Assembly (NCBI GenBank): GCA_021791075.1
Contig: JAJYXH010000077.1
Coordinates: forward strand, 1-5,053
Length of the DNA: 5,053 bases
Direction: 5' to 3'
DNA from: Microcaldota archaeon
GTDB taxonomy: Archaea > Micrarchaeota > Micrarchaeia > Micrarchaeales > CABMGC01
Under the pieces are notes generated by a model. The model was not told the DNA's origin. It saw nothing but the letters and a program-made list of their open reading frames with translations, and ran no database searches. The translations under genes and the position numbers were made by a program. This document shows positions 1-5,053 of this stretch, piece after piece. How positions within the stretch are numbered: position 1 is the stretch's first letter; each line of letters begins with the position of its first letter.

Positions 1-89
1 TTAATCCACAGATTCTGGTTGAGGGCCCCGTAGCTGCACGAGTTTGGAATCGTTGCCGCTGCAAGCGTTATTAAGCTCATTTTTATCAT
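1..89 (-). CDS. N-terminal fragment of a gene running off the left edge, product unknown
   Basis: Reading the minus strand from an ATG at 89-87, the frame stays open to the window edge for 29 codons and begins MIKMSLITLAAATIP, continuing through NSCSYG. The ATG overlaps the TGA of the upstream 408-residue membrane protein as ATGA, the classic sign of translational coupling within an operon. A second in-frame ATG lies at 80-78. The start is mildly hydrophobic, but there is too little to call a signal peptide or a family. Its co-transcription with a VirB6/CedA-like protein makes it a candidate for another part of the same machine; that is inference only. A chance open frame of this length cannot be excluded, because only 29 codons are visible. 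Confidence 0.55.
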   Translation of the reverse strand, partial: MIKMSLITLAAATIPNSCSYGALNQNLWI

Positions 90-1312
90 GCCAGTTTGAG
101 TTTGTTTCCGAGGCTCAGGCGGATTGTGCCTCCGAGCGCCTTGGCTATGCTGTCGGTGAGCTGGTATATCAGTATGAGGTCGATCGCGAGCAGGAGGAGC
201 TGCACGATGGAGTAGAAGTCGGAGAATATCATGCCGTTGAAGAAGTAGTAGAGTCCATCGAATCCCTGCAGGCCTATGTAGAACAGACTACGCAGGCTTG
301 AGATTATACTAAATTCATCTTTGAAGTAGTTAATGATGTGGCAGAAGAAGCCGGAACAGGCTATTATGGATGATGAGAGCGAGGAAGATGGAGGCGGAAC
401 GAGATTGTATGCAAACTGCGCTATCGGCTGGTCAAATAGGATGAGCGTCGACGGGAAGATGAGCGAGGTGGCTATGCCCATCGCTATCAGCGTCCCTCCG
501 ACTCCCCTTATGAAGGGAAAGGCGCGGAAGACGAGGCCGAGTGGTATCAGTATCATCAGGCCGGTCTGCACGAGCAGCGGCAAGAGAGGTTCGAGTCCGG
601 TTACCATCGCGGTGACCGGGAAGAGGACGAATTGGATGAGGTCGAAGACGGTTGACTCGAAGTGTTGGATGACGAGATTTCCAGATTCGAGCATGAAGCT
701 GTGATAAGGCTGCATCGAGAATCCAGAGGTAAGCCAGGCACCGCCGGCAGCAATCGGGGGAAGCACAGGAACAGGCAGCCAGAACCCAAACTTTATGTTC
801 TGCATTAGGCCTATGGCAAAAGAGACCTGCCCTACAAACTCCCATGCGGAGCCGAACTGGCCCTGCACCTGGCAGAGGTAGTACTCCGACTCGCTTATCA
901 TCCCGCCTATCCCTACCCCGGCGGAATGGCCCGGATTCGAGGCGAGCGAGAGCCCCAATCCGCTTACAATGACTATCGCACTGTATATCACCACTACCAC
1001 AATGATGGACTTGGTAAGCTCGTAATACTCATTCTTTATCCAGTTCGATATGCCTGAGGCTGGGACAAGCTTGCTGAATAGGTATCCCAATGCGACAACG
1101 TCAAACGAGACGTTTAGCGCGATAAGTGTGATGGCAGCAGTAGCACCAGGGTTGGGGGTGTTTATGGCAAAGGCACGGGTATCAGCATTGCATGCGTAAG
1201 TATTCGCTATAGGCGAGTACCCGGTGTAGGGTATGGATGAGGAAGCCGCGCCAATGATTCCCGAAAGTAAGGCAAAGACTAGCAGCAAGGACAGTCCTAC
1301 CCTTAAGCGCAT
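86..1312 (-). CDS. Polytopic membrane protein, VirB6/TrbL/CedA-like channel component candidate
   Basis: This 408-residue protein starts with a signal peptide or first helix (basic MRLR, hydrophobic core about 6-22, small-residue AASSS after it). Further membrane segments lie at about 58-82, 101-125, 222-262 (a hairpin), 270-292 and 365-386. A long external-type segment with Cys41 precedes the first helix pair, and Cys147, Cys319 and Cys324 lie in loops. The centre carries IPLGLVFRAFPFIRGVGG (255-272), then a hydrophobic stretch ending in IFP. I recall this P-G-R-FPF-R-GG pattern in uncharacterised archaeal, mainly DPANN, membrane proteins, but I cannot search for it. Signal sequence, multiple helices, amphipathic C-terminus (DSIAKALGG) and length fit VirB6/TrbL/CedA channel proteins of conjugative or DNA-import systems, and a VirB2-like pilin is encoded at 4602-5003. 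Start: ATG exactly about 25 nt from a TATA-like element, with no Shine-Dalgarno site. Its TGA overlaps the next gene. Other polytopic transporter families remain possible; the VirB6/CedA assignment is inference. Confidence 0.8.
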   Translation of the reverse strand: MRLRVGLSLLLVFALLSGIIGAASSSIPYTGYSPIANTYACNADTRAFAINTPNPGATAAITLIALNVSFDVVALGYLFSKLVPASGISNWIKNEYYELTKSIIVVVVIYSAIVIVSGLGLSLASNPGHSAGVGIGGMISESEYYLCQVQGQFGSAWEFVGQVSFAIGLMQNIKFGFWLPVPVLPPIAAGGAWLTSGFSMQPYHSFMLESGNLVIQHFESTVFDLIQFVLFPVTAMVTGLEPLLPLLVQTGLMILIPLGLVFRAFPFIRGVGGTLIAMGIATSLIFPSTLILFDQPIAQFAYNLVPPPSSSLSSSIIACSGFFCHIINYFKDEFSIISSLRSLFYIGLQGFDGLYYFFNGMIFSDFYSIVQLLLLAIDLILIYQLTDSIAKALGGTIRLSLGNKLKLA

Positions 1313-1332
1313 GCTATCCCATCATATTATAG

Positions 1333-1341
1333 AATAATAAA
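1333..1341 (-). promoter_or_regulatory. Putative TATA box for a leaderless transcript of the 408-residue gene
   Basis: On the minus strand this reads TTTATTATT. Its centre lies about 25 nt from the A of the ATG at 1312, so transcription would begin at or next to the start codon. It sits inside the 50-bp gap after the 243-residue gene, so the downstream gene could have its own promoter as well as read-through. A second AT-rich patch (TATAATAT) is closer to the ATG and too near to act as the box. Confidence 0.4.
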
Positions 1342-1362
1342 GGTGACGTCTCCTCGCAGGCA

Positions 1363-2094
1363 TCAGTGGGTAAGCAGCGCGAACCTCTTCATGTACGATT
1401 CGGCCTGCAGTATAACAAAATACGGGAGGATTATAACCGAGGTTATTATCAGCACTATGTAGCTCGACCAGACCGTCCCCGTAATCGCTATGAAGACAAA
1501 GTCCACAACGGAGATGACAACTGCGAGAAGTATGAGCCACACAAGGTAGAACTGCGGGGCGTGGAGCACCAGCCTGACGCTGTCCCTGACGGCCCTGCCT
1601 ATGCGCTTGTTATCGACGACTATTGCGCTCGGCACGTAGAAGATTATGGCGAAGCCGAGGAAGCCGGCTATTGCCGTTGCGGCGGCCCCGAGTCCCGACG
1701 TGTACGTGAGAACGTTCACGGCAAGAAGTATCAGCGAGTAGACGAGGAGCACTGCAAAGACCTTTCCTATCGACTTCTCGATCTCCCGGATGACGCGCTT
1801 ACCTATCCCGACGTGCGTCTTCCTCGACTTGACTATGAGGCTTATCGCTACGAACGCGAAGCTGAGGAAGAGCAGCGAGAAGACCATCGCTATGATGATT
1901 ATCGCAAGGCTTATGACGTTGGGATTGACGAATATGCTCGCAGTTCTCAGGAACGTGCCCCCGGCAGTGACGAATGTGGGCAGCGGCGCAAGCAGGGGTA
2001 TCGCGAACGCTATTATGAACGGTATCGAGAAGAGAAGCACGAGCTTCAGGTTCTCCGAGTACGTCTCCCAAGCATCCGCAAGAACGTTTGACAT
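1363..2094 (-). CDS. Six-helix membrane protein of the DUF7847 / GPDPase-membrane-domain type
   Basis: The 243-residue product begins with an amphipathic segment (MSNVLADAWETYSENLK), followed by about six hydrophobic segments at roughly 17-37, 60-88, 112-130, 137-157, 181-203 and 209-231. A basic, cytoplasmic-type loop (KSRKTHVGIGKRVIREIEK, 89-107) separates helices 2 and 3. The segment YVPSAIVVDNKRIGRAVRDS (153-172), followed by RLVLHAPQF, matches the recurring pattern of this superfamily: a short helix, a pair of acidic/basic residues, then 'A-x-x-x-S-x-x-L' before the next helix. The family's role is not established; members often sit in archaeal genomes next to membrane or secretion genes. 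No catalytic residues are evident and the phosphodiesterase domain that gives the family its name is absent. The ATG at 2094 is about 31 nt from a TATA-like element. It is followed after 50 bp by the 408-residue gene on the same strand, so the two may be co-transcribed. Confidence 0.75.
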   Translation of the reverse strand: MSNVLADAWETYSENLKLVLLFSIPFIIAFAIPLLAPLPTFVTAGGTFLRTASIFVNPNVISLAIIIIAMVFSLLFLSFAFVAISLIVKSRKTHVGIGKRVIREIEKSIGKVFAVLLVYSLILLAVNVLTYTSGLGAAATAIAGFLGFAIIFYVPSAIVVDNKRIGRAVRDSVRLVLHAPQFYLVWLILLAVVISVVDFVFIAITGTVWSSYIVLIITSVIILPYFVILQAESYMKRFALLTH

Positions 2095-2120
2095 AGATTA
2101 CCACAGACCCGAATCGGACA

Positions 2121-2129
2121 CATCTAAAC
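2121..2129 (-). promoter_or_regulatory. Putative TATA element for the 243-residue membrane protein gene
   Basis: The minus strand reads GCAAAG followed by TTTAGATG: a purine-rich BRE-like stretch ahead of a TATA-like octamer. A start site 25-26 nt downstream would fall near 2099, giving a leader of about five bases before the ATG at 2094. The match to the TATA consensus is weak, and the ATATATATAT run further upstream could act instead, with a longer leader. Confidence 0.35.
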
Positions 2130-2139
2130 TTTGCATAAA

Positions 2140-2151
2140 GATATATATATG
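2140..2151 (+). promoter_or_regulatory. Putative TATA box for the plus-strand two-helix protein gene
   Basis: GATATATATATG is preceded by purine-rich CATAAA, which could serve as a BRE. A start site about 26 nt downstream falls near 2172, only about five bases before the ATG at 2177. The box is flanked by a 6-bp inverted repeat (TGCATA at 2132-2137, TATGCA at 2148-2153), a possible operator. It lies in the 82-bp divergent region shared with the 243-residue gene. Confidence 0.5.
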
Positions 2152-2176
2152 CATTGCAAGAGTTAGAAGCGATGGG

Positions 2177-2553
2177 ATGAAGAGCATAAAAATGGCCGCG
2201 TTTCTATTCTATGCTGCGCTTATAGTAGTGTTCGCGGCGCAGGCGGGCTATAACCAGACTGTCAGTCAGTGCCTTGCATTGGCGAGGAACATAGTGGGCA
2301 TGGGACCCTGTTCGGTTTCCTCTTTATTGTCTTTCTTCCGCTTGCCGTCATAGGCATAGTGGTCTTTGCAATATACTCGGGGCGATACTCTTCGGCAAAG
2401 AGCAGCAACGATCCCAAGGCCAGGTTTTACGGAATCGTGCGCCTTGCGGGTCTGGTCTTGTTTATTGTGTGGATATTCTTTACTGTAATGGTACTCTTCT
2501 ATCCATCAATCGCGGCGGTGGGTGCTCCGCAGTGCGTGAACAGCATACAATAG
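2177..2553 (+). pseudogene. Small pilin-like two-helix membrane protein, frameshifted
   Basis: Two overlapping frames together make one sensible protein. The first, from the ATG at 2177, gives a signal peptide (MKSIKMAAFLFYAALIVVFA, cut probably after AQA) and mature sequence with Cys32, but stops at 2351-2353. The second frame, blocked upstream by a TAA at 2251, carries FGFLFIVFLPLAVIGIVVFA, a basic loop (SGRYSSAKSSNDPKARFYG), a second helix (GIVRLAGLVLFIVWIFF) and a tail with a Cys (APQCVNSIQ). The two join if one base is missing near 2302-2308 (GGGACCC): adding a C gives a 125-residue product with helices at about 46-68 and 87-109 and Cys32 and Cys120 both outside the membrane. The design matches VirB2/TrbC/CedA1-type pilins and the protein at 4602-5003. 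It may be a genuine pseudogene, an assembly or sequencing error, or programmed frameshifting; I see no standard slippery heptamer. A second possible start is the ATG at 2192. Its stop lies 7 bp from the convergent glycosyltransferase gene. Confidence 0.65.
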
Positions 2554-2560
2554 CGTGACC

Positions 2561-4462
2561 CTACCTCCCGTCCACAGGCCGCGTGCTGGAGTTGTAGACT
2601 CCCTGACTCCTGTAAACATAGTTTGCATTGTATAGTATTGCATCTAGATAGATAACTCTATCGGACTCATTGCTCCAGTTTACCTCAGCCATTAGATGGT
2701 ACGTGTGTGCATAGGGATTGAGAACTATCCTGTTTATGTTTACAGGGCATCCTGAAGAACTGCACCTGAACTTTGCCCCGATGAGGCTCTGGTTCCCAAA
2801 TCCGTATACGCCGGCTCCACCGTCGGCGGTGTATCCTTCAACGAATAGATATACAGAATCCCCTGCAGGATTTGAGTATGATATTTCGGCATTATATGTG
2901 GCATTGTTTCCCGTGATGACCAGGCTCTGACTTGTTGCGTTCACTCCGAAATCTCTGGCGTAGGACTCATGGGAGCCATAGGTATATGCAGACGCGATCA
3001 GAATAAGGGCAATAACAGAGGCATAGAATACGGGCCTATTCCTGTGAAGGTATCTTGTGATTAGCCCGGGCATCTTCTTGGCAGGCCTGAGGCATATCAC
3101 CACGACCAGGAAGGTGGCAAAGAAGGTGTAGTATGGCAGTATTGAGTGAAATACGAAGAGTATTGGTATCATGCTGAAGAGGGGTATGAGCTCCTTCCTG
3201 TTCCAGTAGAGCAATAGCGCCGCAAGCAGAAGCGTGGAGATCACTATCAATGGTACCGATAGGGTTAACCCGACATGGTAAGTGTAGAGCAGGACGGATG
3301 AGAATGGACTTGCACCGAATGGTATTATGTTTCCTATTGATTTCATGATCCCTGTGAAGAATGCCAGTGGATTTAGAATGATGAAATAGGCATTGACTGC
3401 AAGAAAGACGATGAGCGCCCCCAAGGCGTCGCGCCCTGACTTTCTAATGCCGTAGTTGTTAAGCGAGTATAGGAGCAGGAATGCAACCGGGATCCATACC
3501 TCCTGCTGGATTGAGATTGCAAGACCCATTGGGATGAATGCGTATCTGCTTTCAAGTCTTGCATATGCGATCACAAGCAGGGCAAGCATAAGGAATGTCA
3601 CTGCCGAGGCATTCGCCACTCCAAGAAGAGCAATGAATATTATTAGCCCAGGCCTGAACCTGAATACGTCACGTTTATCGATTAAGAACGATACTGACAA
3701 GAAGAATAGGGCAAGAAATATCCCAATCTGGAGCTTTAGCCCCACATACTCAACTCCGGCAAGGGTGGGGCTCGTTGCAAGGTAGAATGGCATGTACGAC
3801 AGGAAATAGAGCGCAGGGTAGTCCATTGTCCCGACAATCGCATTATTTGCCGTTACCGTTACGCCGATGGCGCTTACGTTAGTGTATAGGAGACTTGAGA
3901 CGGAGGTGGTGTAAGGGTTCATCCCCTTTAGGGTCTCCTCTACGGCCTTATAGCCAAGGAAGACCTCGTCATTTACACGGAATTGGGTTATGACATATCC
4001 GAACAGGATTATCATTGCGGAGAAACCCAATGCAAATATTACCGAGCCAAGTTTCTTGTTTCCGATTACCCTATATACGTATGCGCCAAGAGCAAAGAGG
4101 AAGTAGATAGGAAGAAGGAAGACCAGCATCCATCCAAAGGGCTCAACGAGACCCCAAGCATTTAAGAGTTGACCCGGATTAATTGGAGCCGAGATTAATA
4201 AGAGCCAGAGGAATAGGATAAGCATTGATACAAACATTATGTGGAGTGCGGTCTTGTATCTTCCCACTTCACCCTTGATCAGGTACGTCGATACATAGCA
4301 GATGAAGATTATAGTGTATACAGCCGACTGTATATAGAAGAGATTGCTGTACGGATGCACTGAAAGCGACTCGGCTATGTATATAACGAATATTATAAGC
4401 GATGTGTATAGCTCCGCTTTCGGAATATTAGCCTTAAGCCTGGAAAGGACAGATATGGGCAT
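2561..4462 (-). CDS. GT-C-fold membrane glycosyltransferase with extra N-terminal helices and external C-terminal domain
   Basis: The product has 633 residues from the ATG at 4462; a TTG two codons upstream (4468) is an alternative start. There are roughly 13 hydrophobic segments. After the segment at about 139-160 comes RVNDEVFLGYKAVEETLKG then MNPY (acidic pair Asp165-Glu166, MNPY at 181-184), and later DYPALYFLSY (214-223). An acidic residue in the first external loop, then G-x-NPY and YP-x-L, is the hallmark of GT-C enzymes (the DUF2029/GT87 and ArnT/PMT-like group), which use polyprenyl-phosphate sugars on the outer face. The QQEVWIPVAF segment (319-328) also recurs in these families. 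Unusually, about four helices (residues 1-137) precede the catalytic loop. After the last helix (about 479-495) comes a soluble domain with six N-x-S/T sequons (Asn508, 520, 557, 595, 598, 624) and a close Cys pair (567, 572), so it is probably external and N-glycosylated. Likely role: lipid- or protein-linked glycan assembly. Donor and acceptor cannot be told from sequence. Confidence 0.85.
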   Translation of the reverse strand: MPISVLSRLKANIPKAELYTSLIIFVIYIAESLSVHPYSNLFYIQSAVYTIIFICYVSTYLIKGEVGRYKTALHIMFVSMLILFLWLLLISAPINPGQLLNAWGLVEPFGWMLVFLLPIYFLFALGAYVYRVIGNKKLGSVIFALGFSAMIILFGYVITQFRVNDEVFLGYKAVEETLKGMNPYTTSVSSLLYTNVSAIGVTVTANNAIVGTMDYPALYFLSYMPFYLATSPTLAGVEYVGLKLQIGIFLALFFLSVSFLIDKRDVFRFRPGLIIFIALLGVANASAVTFLMLALLVIAYARLESRYAFIPMGLAISIQQEVWIPVAFLLLYSLNNYGIRKSGRDALGALIVFLAVNAYFIILNPLAFFTGIMKSIGNIIPFGASPFSSVLLYTYHVGLTLSVPLIVISTLLLAALLLYWNRKELIPLFSMIPILFVFHSILPYYTFFATFLVVVICLRPAKKMPGLITRYLHRNRPVFYASVIALILIASAYTYGSHESYARDFGVNATSQSLVITGNNATYNAEISYSNPAGDSVYLFVEGYTADGGAGVYGFGNQSLIGAKFRCSSSGCPVNINRIVLNPYAHTYHLMAEVNWSNESDRVIYLDAILYNANYVYRSQGVYNSSTRPVDGR

Positions 4463-4494
4463 TGTCAACGCTCGTTCGTATTGATAATCAAGGA

Positions 4495-4502
4495 TAATAA
4501 AA
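4495..4502 (-). promoter_or_regulatory. Putative TATA box for the glycosyltransferase gene
   Basis: On the minus strand this reads TTTTATTA, preceded by GTACTG. A start site about 26 nt downstream is near 4472, leaving a leader of about 10 nt to the ATG at 4462, or 4 nt to the TTG at 4468. The element therefore supports an independent promoter for this gene rather than dependence on the pilin gene upstream, but does not decide between the two starts. Confidence 0.4.
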
Positions 4503-4548
4503 CAGTACTATCCTTTGCGCCACCACGGCCCAGGGTAATGCCAGTCGG

Positions 4549-4564
4549 CCACGAATATACGTGG
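4549..4564. repeat. Short inverted repeat in the pilin-glycosyltransferase intergenic region
   Basis: CCACGAATATACGTGG has two perfect 5-bp arms (CCACG/CGTGG) around a 6-base loop. It lies about 38 bp past the stop of the pilin gene and about 50 bp ahead of the TATA-like element of the glycosyltransferase gene. It could be an mRNA 3'-end hairpin or a protein site. No T-tract follows directly, so a classical terminator is not supported. The rest of the 139-bp gap shows no tRNA or box C/D motif. Confidence 0.3.
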
Positions 4565-4601
4565 TACATGCCCCAACCGGCTATATCTTACTATCCACTC
4601 A

Positions 4602-5003
4602 TCAGCATGTCGACACCGCCGAGCCTCCTACACCAGAGATCGTGCTGATTATAGTAGGGGCAAGCAGTACAAGTATTAGCCCTACAACCGCACCTATTAT
4701 CATACCCATAGACCATCCCTGAAGATTACCTCTCAGGTTGCCTGCAGCAGGAAGCATGTGCGCGCCTGCATAGAGCGCTCCTCCCGTTATGAACAGGAGT
4801 ATGGCAATAACTCCGATCACAGTACGTATACTGCTTACTATTCCGCACAGGCTTTCCGACAAAGAGATCAGGCCAGTACTTGATATTGTCGTCGGCGCCG
4901 AGGTCTGGGCCTGAGCCAATGCCAGGGCTACAGTAGAGAACATGAAAGCGTAATATATGAACTTCAACATTCTAGGTATATTCATTCTTCTAGGTATATT
5001 CAT
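4602..5003 (-). CDS. VirB2/TrbC/CedA1-like pilin precursor (signal peptide plus two helices)
   Basis: From the first in-frame ATG at 5003 the product is 133 residues. A basic N-terminus (MNIPRRMNIPRMLK) leads into a signal-peptide core (FIYYAFMFSTVALALAQAQ) with probable cleavage after AQA. A Ser/Thr-rich mature stretch follows, then Cys53, helix 1 (about 59-79, TVIGVIAILLFITGGALYA), a short loop with basic residues (HMLPAAGNLRGN), helix 2 (about 98-121) and a tail ending in Cys133 as the last residue. A cleaved signal, two glycine-rich helices and a short cytoplasmic loop are the layout of VirB2/TrbC major pilins and of CedA1/TedC in archaeal DNA-import systems. Both cysteines would be external and could form a disulfide. 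Start choice: TATA-like element 5032-5039 places the start site near 5010, just ahead of 5003. ATGs at 4985 and 4970 (directly before MLKFIYY) remain possible because of an 18-bp duplication; a TTG at 5024 is less likely. The pilin assignment rests on architecture, not on a search. Confidence 0.75.
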   Translation of the reverse strand: MNIPRRMNIPRMLKFIYYAFMFSTVALALAQAQTSAPTTISSTGLISLSESLCGIVSSIRTVIGVIAILLFITGGALYAGAHMLPAAGNLRGNLQGWSMGMIIGAVVGLILVLLAPTIISTISGVGGSAVSTC

Positions 5004-5006
5004 TCT
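4971..5006. repeat. Perfect 18-bp tandem duplication at the pilin start
   Basis: The unit TCTAGGTATATTCATTCT occurs twice in direct succession (4971-4988 and 4989-5006) without a mismatch. Its 18-bp length keeps the frame, so on the minus strand the pilin gene gains a repeated MNIPR(R) and one extra ATG. It probably arose by slippage or short unequal exchange. Perfect identity suggests it is recent, or could be an assembly artefact. Confidence 0.9.
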
Positions 5007-5031
5007 CTCGCCCAATTCATACAATTAATAT

Positions 5032-5039
5032 GATATAAG
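5032..5039 (-). promoter_or_regulatory. Putative TATA box for the pilin gene
   Basis: The minus strand reads CTTATATC with purine-containing CTAAA just upstream. A start site about 26 nt downstream falls near 5010, leaving a leader of about seven bases to the ATG at 5003. A further AT-rich motif (CTATATCT, 5043-5050) is a second candidate; it would start transcription near 5020, close to the TTG at 5024. Confidence 0.45.
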
Positions 5040-5053
5040 TTTAGATATAGAGA

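Noticed and set aside
44..301. Plus-strand open frame of 85 codons across the end of the 408-residue gene
   Set aside because: Glu/Val-rich product mirrors the Leu/Ile-rich minus-strand sequence; no promoter or start context, and it lies antisense to a well-supported gene.
432..845. Minus-strand open frame of 137 codons overlapping the 408-residue gene in another frame
   Set aside because: Arg/His/Pro/Ser-rich product with no hydrophobic or domain structure, wholly inside a convincing membrane protein gene; an alternate-frame shadow.
1342..1353. Imperfect palindrome GGTGACGTCTCC followed on the minus strand by a T-rich stretch, considered as a terminator of the 243-residue gene
   Set aside because: It has no loop, so a stable RNA hairpin is unlikely, and the T-rich stretch is better explained as the TATA-like element of the next gene.
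1366..2091. Plus-strand open frame of 241 codons almost exactly opposite the 243-residue membrane protein gene
   Set aside because: Its product is highly charged (Asp, Glu, Arg, Tyr-rich) without any domain pattern, as expected for the complement of a hydrophobic coding sequence. The minus-strand product has clear helices and a family-like motif.
2302..2330. Programmed -1 ribosomal frameshift site joining the two frames of the plus-strand gene
   Set aside because: No X-XXY-YYZ heptamer in the upstream frame and no obvious strong downstream stem were seen; a missing base or true mutation is simpler.
4463..4601. tRNA, box C/D RNA or CRISPR repeat in the intergenic region
   Set aside because: No T-loop GGTTCRA pattern, no paired RTGATGA/CTGA boxes and no repeated spacer structure could be found; only a 5-bp hairpin is present.

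Overview
The window looks like a piece of an archaeal genome, most likely a DPANN-type archaeon of the Micrarchaeota/ARMAN kind. This is an inference from several points: AT-rich TATA-like elements about 25 nt ahead of start codons, with very short or absent leaders; frequent AUA, AGA and AGG codons; no clear Shine-Dalgarno sites; and a run of hydrophobic proteins of a kind common in these genomes. I cannot confirm the taxon without a search. Every gene seen here encodes a membrane or exported protein, except possibly a 29-codon fragment at the left edge whose nature is unknown.

Layout, left to right. 1-89 (-): first codons of a gene leaving the window, overlapping its upstream neighbour by ATGA. 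86-1312 (-): a 408-residue polytopic protein with a signal peptide, resembling the VirB6/TrbL/CedA type of channel component. 1363-2094 (-): a 243-residue six-helix protein of the DUF7847 / glycerophosphodiesterase-membrane-domain type. 2095-2176: a divergent promoter region. 2177-2553 (+): a small signal-peptide plus two-helix protein, broken by an apparent single-base frameshift. 2561-4462 (-): a large GT-C-type glycosyltransferase with an extra N-terminal four-helix block and a sequon-rich external C-terminal domain. 4463-4601: a 139-bp intergenic stretch with one hairpin. 4602-5003 (-): a VirB2/TrbC/CedA1-like pilin whose start lies in an 18-bp tandem duplication.

How the parts may fit. 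A two-helix pilin-like protein and a VirB6/CedA-like membrane channel are two core parts of conjugation-derived DNA-transfer machines, including the archaeal Ced and Ted import systems. The frameshifted plus-strand gene shares the pilin's design: signal peptide, external Cys, helix, basic loop, helix, external Cys. It could be a second, minor or decayed pilin. The GT-C enzyme would glycosylate lipid or protein outside the membrane and may be unrelated, or may decorate surface structures. No VirB4/CedB-type ATPase is visible, so a complete system is not shown here. Whether one lies beyond the left edge is open.
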